Shown here: in pieces, positions 24,091 to 33,718 of the stretch | How positions within the stretch are numbered: position 1 is the first letter of the stretch | Layout of the letters: each line of letters starts with the position of its first letter | Assembly (NCBI GenBank): GCA_050293885.1 | Contig: JBNKNO010000007.1 | Span: forward strand, 1-64,000 | Origin: Nitrogeniibacter sp050293885 | GTDB lineage: Bacteria; Pseudomonadota; Gammaproteobacteria; Burkholderiales; Rhodocyclaceae | DNA: 64,000 nt | Direction: 5' to 3' | The notes under the pieces: model-generated | What the model saw: the letters and a program-made list of their open reading frames with translations, nothing else | What the model was told of the DNA's origin: nothing | The model's database searches: none | Translations under genes and position numbers: made by a program

Positions 24091-26919
24091 ATGATGAAAC
24101 AATTGCGCAGCAACTCGATGCTCTTCGGTGCGAATGCACCGTTTGTCGAAGAGCTCTACGAGTCTTATCTTGCCGATCCGGACAGCGTGCCGGATGAGTG
24201 GCGGACCTACTTTGATGGTCTGAAGGCAGGTGCCGCCGCTGCCGTGCGCGATGTCGCACACACGCCGATCATCAATGCCTTCGAGCAGATGGCCAAGCGC
24301 GGTCCGGTGCGTACCGTCAAGGTCGGCGAGGGCAACAAGCGTCAGGTCAGTACCTTGCAACTGATCAACGCCTATCGATTCCTTGGCAACCGCTGGGCGA
24401 ATCTTGATCCGCTCAAGCGCAACGAACGCCTGCAAGTGCCCGAACTGGAACCGTCCTACTACGGTTTCACCGAAGGCGATCTGAACGAACAGTTCAATGT
24501 CGGCTCGTTCCACGCCTTTTCGGACGAGCAAGTCAGCCTGCGCGAGATTCTCGAAGCCGTTCGCCAGACCTATTGCGGTTCGATCGGTTCCGAGTACATG
24601 TACATCTCGGACATCAGCCAGAAACGCTGGATTCAGGCGCGGCTCGAAAGCATCAGGGGCACGCCTTCGTATTCGCCCGAACAGAAAAAACACATCCTGC
24701 GTCGTGTGACGGCCGCCGAGACGCTGGAAAAATACCTGCACACCCGCTACGTCGGGCAGAAGCGCTTTTCGCTCGAAGGGGGCGATTCGACCATCGTCGC
24801 CATGGACGAACTGGTCAATGTGGCCGGTGCGTTGGGCGCGCAGGAAATCGTCATCGGCATGGCTCACCGTGGCCGCCTCAACGTGCTGGTCAACACGCTT
24901 GGCAAGTCGCCGTCGGAGTTGTTTGCCGAATTCGAAGGCAAGGCCGAGGTCGATCTGTCCGCCGGTGACGTGAAATACCACAAGGGCTTCTCCAGCGATG
25001 TGATGACGACCGGTGGTCCGGTTCACCTCACCCTGGCGTTCAACCCGTCACACCTCGAGATCATCAATCCGGTGGTTGAGGGCTCGGTGTATGCGCGCCA
25101 GCTTCGTCGCAAGGATGAAGAGAAAATTCAGGTGTTGCCGGTGCTCATCCATGGTGATTCGGCGGTGGCCGGCCAGGGTGTCAACCAGGAGATGCTCAAC
25201 TTCTCCCAGACCCGTGGCTACGGCACGGGCGGCACGGTGCACATCGTGGTGAACAACCAGATCGGTTTCACCACGTCCGATCCGCGCGATTACCGTTCCT
25301 CGCTGTATTGCACCGACATCTTCAAGATGGTCGAGGCGCCCATCTTTCACGTCAATGGCGACGATCCCGAAGCGGTGGCGCTGGTCACCGCGCTGGCGGT
25401 CGAATTCCGCAACGAATTCAAGAAAGACGTGGTCATCGACCTCATCTGCTATCGCAAACTCGGTCACAACGAGCAGGATGAGCCGATGGTCACCCAGCCG
25501 CTCATGTACCGCAAGGTTGCCAAGCATCCGGGCACGCGCAAACTCTACGCGGACCGTCTCGTGCAGGAAGGTGTGTGCACGCCTGACGAGCCCGAGCAGA
25601 TGATCCAGCAATATCGCGAACATCTGGACAAGGGCGAACTGCTCGCCAATCCGGTGCTCTCGGGGCACAACCGCCAGTTCGCAGTTGATTGGACGCCTTT
25701 CATCGGCAAGGAATACACCGATGATTGCGATACCAGCGTGCCCGAATCCGAGCTCAAGCGACTGTCCCAGCGCCTCACGACGGTGCCGGAGGGCTTCGTC
25801 CTTCACTCACGCGTCAAGAAGATCATCAACGATCGTGCGGCGATGGGTCGAGGCGAGCAGCCGGTCGACTGGGGTATGGGTGAAAACCTCGCCTATGCCA
25901 GTTTGCTGGTGCAGGGTTTCGGCATTCGACTGTCGGGTGAAGACGTCGGGCGCGGCACCTTCTTCCACCGTCACGCGGTATTGCACGATCAAAACCGTCA
26001 GCGTTGGGACGAAGGCGCCTATGTGCCGCTCAAGCACATCCAGGAAGGCCAGGGCAGCATGTATGTCTACGACTCTGTGCTCTCCGAAGAAGCCGTGCTC
26101 GGTTTCGAATACGGTTACGCGACGGCCGAGCCGGATCACCTGGTGGTGTGGGAAGCGCAGTTTGGCGACTTTGCCAACGGCGCGCAGGTGGTGATGGACC
26201 AGTTCATCAGCTCCGGTGAAGCCAAATGGGGTCGTATGGTCGGGCTGACGCTGCTGCTGCCGCACGGTTACGAAGGGCAGGGGCCGGAACACTCGTCGGC
26301 CCGTCTCGAGCGCTACATGCAGTTGTGTGCCGAGAACAACCAGCAGGTTTGCATTCCGACCACGCCCGCACAGATCTTCCATCTGCTGCGTCGTCAGATG
26401 GTGCGCAAACTGCGCAAACCGCTGATCGTCATCACGCCGAAGTCGCTGTTGCGCCACAAGGAAGCCGTCTCGGACATGAGCGAGCTCACCAGTGGTCAGT
26501 TCCGCACCGTGATCGGTGAGGTCGAGAAGCTCGACCCGAAGAAGGTCAAACGCGTGGTGCTGTGCTCCGGCAAGCTTTACTACGAGCTGATGGCCCATCG
26601 GCGTGAGCACAAGATCAAGGACACCGCAATCGTCCGGATCGAACAACTGTATCCGTTCCCGGTCGAGGCGTTTTGCGCCGAGCTGGGTCGCTTCCCGAAT
26701 GCCAAGGAAGTTGTGTGGTGTCAGGAAGAACCGCGAAACCAGGGGGCCTGGTACTGGTTCGCGTCGCGTCAGCACCTGGCCAAGGTGTTGGGCACCAAAC
26801 AGACGCTGTACCTGGTCAGCCGACCGGCATCAGCCTCTCCGGCCGTGGGCTACTACGCGAAACACAATGCCCAACAGAAGGCAGTCATCGAAGACGCTTT
26901 TGGCGAAATCAACGACTAA
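24091..26919 (+). CDS. sucA: 2-Oxoglutarate dehydrogenase E1 component
   Basis: A 942-residue thiamine-diphosphate enzyme that decarboxylates 2-oxoglutarate and passes the succinyl group to SucB lipoate. The N-terminal FVEELYESYLADPDSVPDEW is the E2-binding peptide region. The core shows GMAHRGRLNVL, the ThDP/Mg motif beginning near HVNGDDPEAV and ending in CYRKLGHNEQDEP, and the transketolase-like C-terminal half (LPHGYEGQGPEHSSARLER). Two consecutive ATGs open the frame, with only a weak GGGTGATG ribosome site, and the first is given. It is part of the sucA-sucB-lpd unit. Confidence 0.97.
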   Translation: MMKQLRSNSMLFGANAPFVEELYESYLADPDSVPDEWRTYFDGLKAGAAAAVRDVAHTPIINAFEQMAKRGPVRTVKVGEGNKRQVSTLQLINAYRFLGNRWANLDPLKRNERLQVPELEPSYYGFTEGDLNEQFNVGSFHAFSDEQVSLREILEAVRQTYCGSIGSEYMYISDISQKRWIQARLESIRGTPSYSPEQKKHILRRVTAAETLEKYLHTRYVGQKRFSLEGGDSTIVAMDELVNVAGALGAQEIVIGMAHRGRLNVLVNTLGKSPSELFAEFEGKAEVDLSAGDVKYHKGFSSDVMTTGGPVHLTLAFNPSHLEIINPVVEGSVYARQLRRKDEEKIQVLPVLIHGDSAVAGQGVNQEMLNFSQTRGYGTGGTVHIVVNNQIGFTTSDPRDYRSSLYCTDIFKMVEAPIFHVNGDDPEAVALVTALAVEFRNEFKKDVVIDLICYRKLGHNEQDEPMVTQPLMYRKVAKHPGTRKLYADRLVQEGVCTPDEPEQMIQQYREHLDKGELLANPVLSGHNRQFAVDWTPFIGKEYTDDCDTSVPESELKRLSQRLTTVPEGFVLHSRVKKIINDRAAMGRGEQPVDWGMGENLAYASLLVQGFGIRLSGEDVGRGTFFHRHAVLHDQNRQRWDEGAYVPLKHIQEGQGSMYVYDSVLSEEAVLGFEYGYATAEPDHLVVWEAQFGDFANGAQVVMDQFISSGEAKWGRMVGLTLLLPHGYEGQGPEHSSARLERYMQLCAENNQQVCIPTTPAQIFHLLRRQMVRKLRKPLIVITPKSLLRHKEAVSDMSELTSGQFRTVIGEVEKLDPKKVKRVVLCSGKLYYELMAHRREHKIKDTAIVRIEQLYPFPVEAFCAELGRFPNAKEVVWCQEEPRNQGAWYWFASRQHLAKVLGTKQTLYLVSRPASASPAVGYYAKHNAQQKAVIEDAFGEIND

Positions 26920-26962
26920 TCGAATAACACGAACGCATCAAGCATATGAGGGAGTTGAATCC

Positions 26963-28141
26963 ATGCTGATCGAAGTAAAAGTCCCGCAGCTGTCTGAGTC
27001 TGTCTCGGAAGCCACGCTGGTGAGCTGGCACAAGAAAGAAGGCGAGGCCGTCTCGCGCGATGAGAACCTGATCGACATCGAAACCGACAAGGTCGTGCTG
27101 GAAACCCCGGCACCGGCCGATGGCGTGCTGGTCAAGATCGTCATGGCTGACGGTGAGACCGTCACCAGTGGCGATCTGATCGCGCAGATCGATACCGAGG
27201 CCAGCGCAACGGCCGGCGCACCCAAGGCGCACGAACCGGCACCCGAGGTCACGCCGCCGTCCGCCAAGTCGGCCGCCGCCGGCAGTGCCAGCCCGTCCGC
27301 CCGCAAGATCCTTGACGAAAAGGGTGTGTCGGAGGGCGACGTCCAAGGCTCCGGCCGTGGCGGTCGCGTGACCAAGGCCGATGCCATGGCGGCAGGCAAA
27401 TCCGCCGCGGCTGCGCCGGCGGTTCAGTTGGCCGAAGGCGATCGCCCGGAAGAGCGTGTGCCGATGACGCGTCTGCGTGCGCGTATTGCCGAGCGTCTGC
27501 TCCAGTCCAAGAACGAGAACGCGATCCTGACCACCTTCAACGAGGTGAACATGGGTCCGATCATGGCGCTGCGTGCCCAGTACAAGGACAAATTCGAGAA
27601 GATCCATGGCGTGCGCCTGGGCTTCATGGGTTTCTTCGTCAAGGCGGCTGTTGCCGCACTGAAGAAATTCCCGATCCTGAACGCCTCCGTGGATGGCAAC
27701 GACATCGTCTATCACGGCTACTTCGATATCGGTATCGCCGTCGGTAGTCCGCGCGGTCTGGTTGTGCCGATCATCCGTGACGCCGACCAGATGTCCATCG
27801 CCGACATCGAGAAGAAGATTGCCGAATACGGCCAGAAGGCCAAGGAAGGCAAGATCACGCTCGAAGAACTCACCGGCGGGACCTTCTCGATCTCCAACGG
27901 CGGTGTGTTCGGCTCCATGCTGTCGACGCCGATCATCAACCCGCCGCAGTCGGCCATCCTCGGCATTCATGCCACCAAGGATCGCCCGGTGGTGGAGAAC
28001 GGTCAGATCGTGATCCGTCCGATCAACTACCTGGCCATGTCCTACGATCACCGCATCATCGACGGCCGCGAAGCCGTGCTCGGTCTGGTGACCATGAAGG
28101 ACGCGCTGGAAGATCCGACCCGTCTGCTGCTGGACGTCTAA
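26963..28141 (+). CDS. sucB: Dihydrolipoyllysine succinyltransferase (2-oxoglutarate dehydrogenase E2)
   Basis: A 392-residue E2 core of the 2-oxoglutarate dehydrogenase complex. The lipoyl domain is at residues 1-77 with the lipoyl lysine K43 in IETDKVVLE, followed by an Ala/Pro linker. The peripheral-subunit-binding domain covers about 110-145 (SPSARKILDEKGV), and the catalytic acyltransferase domain ends with the active-site SYDHRIIDG. GAGGGAG precedes the ATG at 26963, 43 bases after sucA. An in-frame ATG at 26603 lies inside sucA and is rejected. Confidence 0.97.
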   Translation: MLIEVKVPQLSESVSEATLVSWHKKEGEAVSRDENLIDIETDKVVLETPAPADGVLVKIVMADGETVTSGDLIAQIDTEASATAGAPKAHEPAPEVTPPSAKSAAAGSASPSARKILDEKGVSEGDVQGSGRGGRVTKADAMAAGKSAAAAPAVQLAEGDRPEERVPMTRLRARIAERLLQSKNENAILTTFNEVNMGPIMALRAQYKDKFEKIHGVRLGFMGFFVKAAVAALKKFPILNASVDGNDIVYHGYFDIGIAVGSPRGLVVPIIRDADQMSIADIEKKIAEYGQKAKEGKITLEELTGGTFSISNGGVFGSMLSTPIINPPQSAILGIHATKDRPVVENGQIVIRPINYLAMSYDHRIIDGREAVLGLVTMKDALEDPTRLLLDV

Positions 28142-28195
28142 GAAGAATGGCGGGCGGGCCCGAACGGCTCGCCCGGTCTCACGAGGGAGAGATGA

Positions 28196-29626
28196 ATGTC
28201 AACGAAACAGTTTGACGTCGTGGTCATCGGTGGTGGCCCCGGCGGATATGTCGCCGCAATCCGCGCGGCACAACTCGGCTTCAAGACCGCGTGTGCTGAA
28301 TCCAATCCGTACGCCGACCCCAAGGGCGAACCGCGTCTGGGCGGCACCTGCCTGAACGTCGGCTGCATTCCGTCCAAGGCGCTGCTGCATACCTCGCATC
28401 TGTTCGAGGAAGCGGGTCACAGCTTTGCGGACCAGGGCATCAAGGTCGGCAAACCGGCCATCGACGTACCGACCATGATTGCGCGCAAGGCCAAGGTGGT
28501 CGATCAGCTCACCGGCGGCATCAAGGGGCTGTTCAAGAAGAACAAGGTCACCATGCTGGCGGGTCACGGCAGTTTTGTCGGCAAGGCCGACGGCGGCTGG
28601 ACGCTCAAGGTCGGTGACGAGCAAGTCGAAGCCAAGCAGGTCATCGTCGCCACGGGTTCGACCGCCCGTCATCTCGACGGCATTCCGGTCGACAACACGC
28701 TCATCTGCGACAACATCGGTGCGCTCGATATCAATGCCGTGCCCAAGAAACTCGGTCTGATCGGCTCCGGCGTGATCGGTCTCGAAATGGGTTCGGTGTG
28801 GCGTCGTCTCGGTGCCGAGGTGACCATCCTCGAAGCCATGGACAGCTTCCTCGGTGCGGCCGATCAGGACGTCGCCAAAGAGGCGCAGAAGGTGTTCACC
28901 AAGCAAGGGCTGGACATCAAGCTCGGCGTCAAGGTGGGCAAGGTCACGCCGGCCAAGAACAAGAAGTCCGTCACCGTCGAGTACGAAGACAAGGATGGCG
29001 CACAGAAAGCCACCTTCGATCGTCTGATCGTGTCGGTGGGTCGCGTGCCGAACACCGACGGGCTCAATGCCGATGCCGTGGGCCTCAAGATCGACGCGCG
29101 CGGATTTGTCGAGGTGAACGACCACTGCCAGACCAACCTCGACGGCGTGTGGGCAGTCGGCGACGTGGTGCGCGGTCCGATGCTGGCCCACAAGGCCATG
29201 GAAGAGGCGGTGATGGTTGCCGAACTCATGGCGGGTCAGTCCGGCCACTGCAACTTCGACACCGTGCCCTGGGTCATCTACACCTCGCCGGAAATCGCCT
29301 GGGTCGGCAAGACCGAGCAGCAGCTCAAGGCCGACGGCGTCAAGTACCGTGCCGGCAAGATTCCGTTCCTCGCCAACGGCCGGGCACTGGGCATGGGTGA
29401 CACCACCGGTTTCGTCAAGATGCTGGCGTGTGCCGAGACCGATCGCGTGCTCGGTGTGCACATCATCGGTGCCAACGCGTCCGAGTTGATTGCCGAAGCG
29501 GTGGTGACCATGGAATTCCATGGCGCGGCCGAAGACCTGGCCCGTATCTGCCATGCGCACCCGACGCTGTCGGAGGCCGTGCACGAAGCCGCGCTGGCGG
29601 TCGACAAGCGCCCGCTGCACTTCTAA
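28196..29626 (+). CDS. lpd: Dihydrolipoyl dehydrogenase (E3)
   Basis: A 476-residue flavoprotein that reoxidises dihydrolipoate with NAD. FAD motif GGGPGGYVAA, redox-active disulfide GGTCLNVGCIPSK, the NAD Rossmann motif GSGVIGLEMGSVW, and the C-terminal catalytic HAHPTLSEAVHEA are all intact. GAGGGAGAG precedes the ATG. It is the third gene of the sucAB-lpd unit. A nested hairpin lies about 20 bases after its stop. Confidence 0.97.
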   Translation: MSTKQFDVVVIGGGPGGYVAAIRAAQLGFKTACAESNPYADPKGEPRLGGTCLNVGCIPSKALLHTSHLFEEAGHSFADQGIKVGKPAIDVPTMIARKAKVVDQLTGGIKGLFKKNKVTMLAGHGSFVGKADGGWTLKVGDEQVEAKQVIVATGSTARHLDGIPVDNTLICDNIGALDINAVPKKLGLIGSGVIGLEMGSVWRRLGAEVTILEAMDSFLGAADQDVAKEAQKVFTKQGLDIKLGVKVGKVTPAKNKKSVTVEYEDKDGAQKATFDRLIVSVGRVPNTDGLNADAVGLKIDARGFVEVNDHCQTNLDGVWAVGDVVRGPMLAHKAMEEAVMVAELMAGQSGHCNFDTVPWVIYTSPEIAWVGKTEQQLKADGVKYRAGKIPFLANGRALGMGDTTGFVKMLACAETDRVLGVHIIGANASELIAEAVVTMEFHGAAEDLARICHAHPTLSEAVHEAALAVDKRPLHF

Positions 29627-29647
29627 GCCGGCGCAACGCAGTACCCC

Positions 29648-29697
29648 GAGGGTGGGAGCCGAACGGCGGAACCGTTTGCCTCCCGCCCTCTCTATTT
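29648..29697 (+). terminator. Probable terminator after lpd
   Basis: An 11-bp stem (29648-29658 with 29680-29690, one G-T pair) whose loop holds a second 5-bp hairpin; followed by TCTATTTTC. The U-tract is poor, so some read-through to zapE is likely. Confidence 0.55.
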
Positions 29698-29718
29698 TCA
29701 GACTAGAGTCCGACAACG

Positions 29719-30831
29719 ATGCCGCACCGTACGCTCAAGGTCCCCGAACACGGCATGCTCGATGCCTACAAAGCCGTGTTGGCCGAGCGAGGCTATAGCC
29801 CCGATCCGGCGCAAGAGGCAGCCGTCAAGCGCCTGCAAGGTCTTTATACCGACCTGCTGGGTTTCAAGGTGGCGCGACAGAGCCTGATCAAGAAGCTGCT
29901 GTTCAAACCCGCTGCGCCCAAAAGCGTGTACTTCTGGGGCGGTGTCGGCCGTGGCAAGAGCTTCTTGATGGACTGCTTTTTCGAGTCCGTGCCCTACGCG
30001 CGCAAGCGTCGGGTGCACTTCCATGCCTTCATGCAGGAGGTGCAGAACGACTTGAAATCGCTCAACCATCTGCCCGATCCGCTGCAAACCGTCGCCGACC
30101 GTATTGCCGCGGAGGTACGTCTGCTGTGCTTCGACGAGTTTCATGTGTCGGACATTGCCGATGCGATGATTCTCGGCCGCCTGCTCGAGGCCTTGTTCGC
30201 GCGCGGCGTGATCTTCGTGATGACCTCGAATTATCCGCCCGACGGCTTGTATCCCAACGGCTTGCAGCGCATCAACTTTCTGCCGACCATCGACATGCTC
30301 AAACAGCGGTTCGACGTGATCGAGGTCGATTACGGCACCGATTACCGCTTGCGCACGATGGAGCAGCTGGAGAAATACCTGGTGCCCGACGATGCGGCTG
30401 CGCACCAGCACATGAGCGAGGATTTCTTCCAGATTGCCGGTTTCGCGGGCGCGCCTGGCAAGATCGACGTGCTGGGCCGGGCATTGACGGCGGAGCGTAT
30501 TGCGCCGGGTGTCATCTGGTTCGATTTCGCCGCCTTGTGCGGCGGCCCGCGCTCGCAGAACGACTATCTCGAGCTGGCGCGCGAGTATCACACCATGCTG
30601 CTCTCCGGCGTGCCCAGGATGCCGGTGTCGATGTCGAACGAAGCGCGTCGTTTCACCTGGCTGATCGACGTGCTTTATGATCATCGCGTCAAACTCGTGA
30701 TGAGTGCCGAAGTGCCTGCTCCCGATCTCTACACCGATGGTCACAACGCGCATGAATTCGTGCGTACCGTCAGCCGCCTGATGGAAATGCGCACCCGCGA
30801 GTATCTCGGCGAGGCGCACCGGCCCGAATGA
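29719..30831 (+). CDS. zapE: Cell division protein ZapE (AFG1-like ATPase)
   Basis: A 370-residue AAA-type ATPase. Walker A GGVGRGKS is at residues 74-81, Walker B LLCFDEFHV about 60 residues later, then sensor MTSNYPP and the FLPTIDML block. In E. coli ZapE acts at the Z-ring during late constriction; mitochondrial homologues assist membrane protein turnover. It follows the 2-oxoglutarate dehydrogenase genes, as is common in betaproteobacteria. One base separates its stop from the next ATG, so it is probably co-translated with the secretin-like protein. Confidence 0.93.
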   Translation: MPHRTLKVPEHGMLDAYKAVLAERGYSPDPAQEAAVKRLQGLYTDLLGFKVARQSLIKKLLFKPAAPKSVYFWGGVGRGKSFLMDCFFESVPYARKRRVHFHAFMQEVQNDLKSLNHLPDPLQTVADRIAAEVRLLCFDEFHVSDIADAMILGRLLEALFARGVIFVMTSNYPPDGLYPNGLQRINFLPTIDMLKQRFDVIEVDYGTDYRLRTMEQLEKYLVPDDAAAHQHMSEDFFQIAGFAGAPGKIDVLGRALTAERIAPGVIWFDFAALCGGPRSQNDYLELAREYHTMLLSGVPRMPVSMSNEARRFTWLIDVLYDHRVKLVMSAEVPAPDLYTDGHNAHEFVRTVSRLMEMRTREYLGEAHRPE

Positions 30832-30832
30832 G

Positions 30833-31687
30833 ATGATCATCCCTCAGCGGTTGTTGTCCCTGTTGATCGGCTTGTTGCTGCTGGCAGCGAGCGGATGGGC
30901 GCGTGCGGACTTTCCGCTCACCATCATCAAGACGCGTCACCTGAGTGCCGAGATCATCGCCCCCAAACTCGCGCCGCTGGTCACACCGGGCGGGCGCGTC
31001 AGCGGCATCAACAACACCCTGCTCATTCGAACCGACCCGGCCAATCTGGCCGAGCTGCGTGCGGCGCTCGATGTCATCGACCAGCCAGCCCGGCGATTGC
31101 GCATTCGTGTCCGCTCCAGCCTCGACAGCAGTGGTTCGCGGCGCGATTTCGGTGTCAGCGGCGAGCTGGGCAACGACGATGTCAAGATTCGCTTGCCCGA
31201 CCAACCCGGGCAGCGCAACACCGAGATCCAGATCGGCTCGGCACGTGTTGGTGGCAGCGTCGGCAGTTCGCGCAGTCGGCAGGGGGGCGAGCAGTTTGTC
31301 GATACCATCGATGGCGGCCGCGCCAGCCTGTTTCTCGGGCAGTCGGTGCCGATGCGCTTTCGCCAGGTATTCATCCAGCCCGACGGTGCGCGTGTCGTGC
31401 GCGGGACCACCTATCGCGATGTGGGCAACGGCGTGCTTGCCCAGCCGCAAGTCCACGGCCAGCGTGTCACCGTGGTGTTGAGCCCCGAGCGCAGCCGGAT
31501 GGACGAACGTGGTCGCGCCGACGTGTTCCGGCTCGAGACGGTCGTCGAAGGGCGGTTGGGTGAGTGGATACCGGTCGGTGGCGTGAGCGACGAGCAGCAC
31601 GACCGCGGCGTCGAGATCGGGCGTTCGCGCACGGTCGAGCGCGAAACGAACGCGACCTTCTGGCTGCGCGTCGACGAGCTGGAATGA
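30833..31687 (+). CDS. Exported short secretin-like protein
   Basis: A 284-residue exported protein. Residues 1-25 form a signal peptide (basic start, Leu-rich core, cleavage after ARA). Residues ~28-95 look like a secretin N (NolW-type) domain: IIKTRHLSAEIIAPKLAPLV followed by NNTLLIRTDPANLAELRAALDVID. Residues ~155-284 weakly resemble the start of the secretin beta domain (GQSVPMRFRQV, YRDVGNGVLAQPQV, EGRLGEWIPVGG), but the protein is far shorter than a pore-forming secretin and has no other secretion genes near it. It sits between zapE and a helicase with one-base gaps on both sides. The function is unknown. Confidence 0.75.
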   Translation: MIIPQRLLSLLIGLLLLAASGWARADFPLTIIKTRHLSAEIIAPKLAPLVTPGGRVSGINNTLLIRTDPANLAELRAALDVIDQPARRLRIRVRSSLDSSGSRRDFGVSGELGNDDVKIRLPDQPGQRNTEIQIGSARVGGSVGSSRSRQGGEQFVDTIDGGRASLFLGQSVPMRFRQVFIQPDGARVVRGTTYRDVGNGVLAQPQVHGQRVTVVLSPERSRMDERGRADVFRLETVVEGRLGEWIPVGGVSDEQHDRGVEIGRSRTVERETNATFWLRVDELE

Positions 31688-31688
31688 C

Positions 31689-33683
31689 ATGACCGAACTG
31701 TCCGACGTGTTTTCGCCCGACGGCGCGCTGGCGTCCGCCGTGCCGGGTTTTACCTCGCGTAGCCAGCAGCAGGAAATGGCCGAGCGCATCGAGAAGGCCA
31801 TCAAGAACAATGGCGTGTTGGTGGCCGAAGCCGGCACGGGCACGGGCAAGACATTCGCCTACCTGGTGCCGGCCTTGATGTCGGGTGGCAAGGTGCTGAT
31901 CTCGACCGGCACCAAAACGCTGCAGGATCAGCTCTATCGCCGCGATCTGCCCACGGTGCGCAGTGCGCTCAAGCTGCCGTTGAGCACGGCCTTGCTCAAG
32001 GGGCGCGCCAACTACGTGTGCCACTATCATCTGGCGCGCAATGCCAGCGAAGGCCGATTCCGCTCGCCGGAGGAAGTCAGCCATCTGCGCAAGATCGTGC
32101 GCTTTGCCGAAACCACCACCACCGGCGACAAGGCCGAGTGCGCCGATGTGCCCGAAGACAGCGGTGCCTGGATGGCCGCCACCTCGACGCGCGACAACTG
32201 CCTCGGGCAGGACTGCCCGAATGTGAAGGATTGCTTCATTCTCGCGGCGCGCCGGGCGGCCATGGACGCCGACGTGGTGGTGGTCAATCATCACCTGTTC
32301 TTCGCCGACGTGATGTTGCGCGACGAAGGCATGGGCGAATTGCTGCCGGCCTGCAATACCGTGATCTTCGACGAGGCGCACCAGTTGCCCGAGACTGCGA
32401 CCATGTTCTTCGGCGAGTCGGTCGGAAGCAGCCAGGTGATCGAACTGGCGCGTGATACCCGCACCGAAACCCTGGCCGGCGCCGCGGACTGCCGCGAGTT
32501 GGTCGAACTCACGCGCAAGCTCGAAAAAGCCGCCCGCGACTGGCGTCTTGCGGTCAGCGGCGAGAACCTGCGCATCAGCATCGATCAACTCGATCGCCAT
32601 CCCGCTTTCATGAACGCGCTTTCCGAGCTGCAAGCGGAACTGAAGCGCTTTGGCGATCTGCTGGGCACGCAGGCGGAGCGCTCCGAGGGCCTGGCCAACT
32701 GCCTGCGGCGGCTCGATGAAATGAACGCGCGGCTGGTGCGCTGGGTGCATCCGCAGGATGCGCAGGTTGTGCGCTGGGTAGAGGTGTTCACCCAGACGGT
32801 GCTGGTGCACAGCACGCCTTTGCAGGTGGGCGAGTTGTTTGTCCGTCAGATGCAAGGGCACCCGCGTGCGTGGATTTTCACCTCGGCGACGCTGGCGGTG
32901 GGGCAGGCCTTCGATCACTACATGAGTGAGTTGGGGCTGAACGCACTCGAGACGCCCCCCGATCACGCCGTGTGGGGAAGCCCCTTCGACTACGAATCGC
33001 GCGCGCTGCTGTATGCGCCGACGCCGATGCCGAACCCGAACGATCCGGCCTATCCCGATGCGGTCGCCGACATCGCGTTCCCGCTGATCGAGGCGGCGCA
33101 GGGGCGCACCTTCGTGTTGTGCACCTCGCTGCGCGCCATGCGCCGCATTCACGAACGCCTGACCGAGATGCTCGAGCGCGCTGGCCTCAAGCTGCCCCTG
33201 CTGGTGCAGGGCGAAGCCTCGCGCAGCCAGTTGCTGGCGCGATTCCGCGCGCTCGGCAACGCCGTGCTGGTGGCCAGCCAGAGCTTCTGGGAAGGGGTGG
33301 ATGTGCCGGGCGATGCGCTGTCGGTGGTGGTCATCGACAAACTACCCTTCGCGCCGCCGGACGATCCGGTACTGGCGGCGCGCATCGAGCATTTGCGCAA
33401 GACCGGCGTCAATCCGTTCATGACCTACCAGTTGCCGCGTACCGTCATCAACATGAAGCAGGGCGCCGGTCGCCTGATTCGCTCGGAGCAGGACAAGGGC
33501 GTGCTGGTGGTGTGCGATCCGCGCATGGTCGACAAGCCCTACGGCCGTCGCGTGTGGCGCAGCCTGCCGCCCATGGCGCGCACCCGGGTGGCGCAGGAGG
33601 TGGTGGATTTCCTCCACACGCTGCCGCCAGTCAAGTGTGAAAATGCGGTGGAATCGAGCACCGCCGAGGATGCGCCGTTATAA
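31689..33683 (+). CDS. DinG/YoaA-type Fe-S ATP-dependent DNA helicase
   Basis: A 664-residue superfamily 2 (XPD-like) 5'-3' helicase acting on structured or R-loop DNA. Walker A GTGTGKT is at residues 49-55. Four cysteines for a [4Fe-4S] cluster lie between motifs I and II (YVCHYH, NCLG, QDCP, KDCF). The DEAH box is at 228-231 and motif VI is QGAGRLIRSEQDKG. Length is between E. coli YoaA (636) and DinG (716), so I leave the symbol open. It starts one base after the secretin-like gene. No LexA box is apparent. Confidence 0.92.
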   Translation: MTELSDVFSPDGALASAVPGFTSRSQQQEMAERIEKAIKNNGVLVAEAGTGTGKTFAYLVPALMSGGKVLISTGTKTLQDQLYRRDLPTVRSALKLPLSTALLKGRANYVCHYHLARNASEGRFRSPEEVSHLRKIVRFAETTTTGDKAECADVPEDSGAWMAATSTRDNCLGQDCPNVKDCFILAARRAAMDADVVVVNHHLFFADVMLRDEGMGELLPACNTVIFDEAHQLPETATMFFGESVGSSQVIELARDTRTETLAGAADCRELVELTRKLEKAARDWRLAVSGENLRISIDQLDRHPAFMNALSELQAELKRFGDLLGTQAERSEGLANCLRRLDEMNARLVRWVHPQDAQVVRWVEVFTQTVLVHSTPLQVGELFVRQMQGHPRAWIFTSATLAVGQAFDHYMSELGLNALETPPDHAVWGSPFDYESRALLYAPTPMPNPNDPAYPDAVADIAFPLIEAAQGRTFVLCTSLRAMRRIHERLTEMLERAGLKLPLLVQGEASRSQLLARFRALGNAVLVASQSFWEGVDVPGDALSVVVIDKLPFAPPDDPVLAARIEHLRKTGVNPFMTYQLPRTVINMKQGAGRLIRSEQDKGVLVVCDPRMVDKPYGRRVWRSLPPMARTRVAQEVVDFLHTLPPVKCENAVESSTAEDAPL

Positions 33684-33718
33684 ACTGGCAAGCCCAGAGT
33701 TCGAACAGAGACAGGCGC

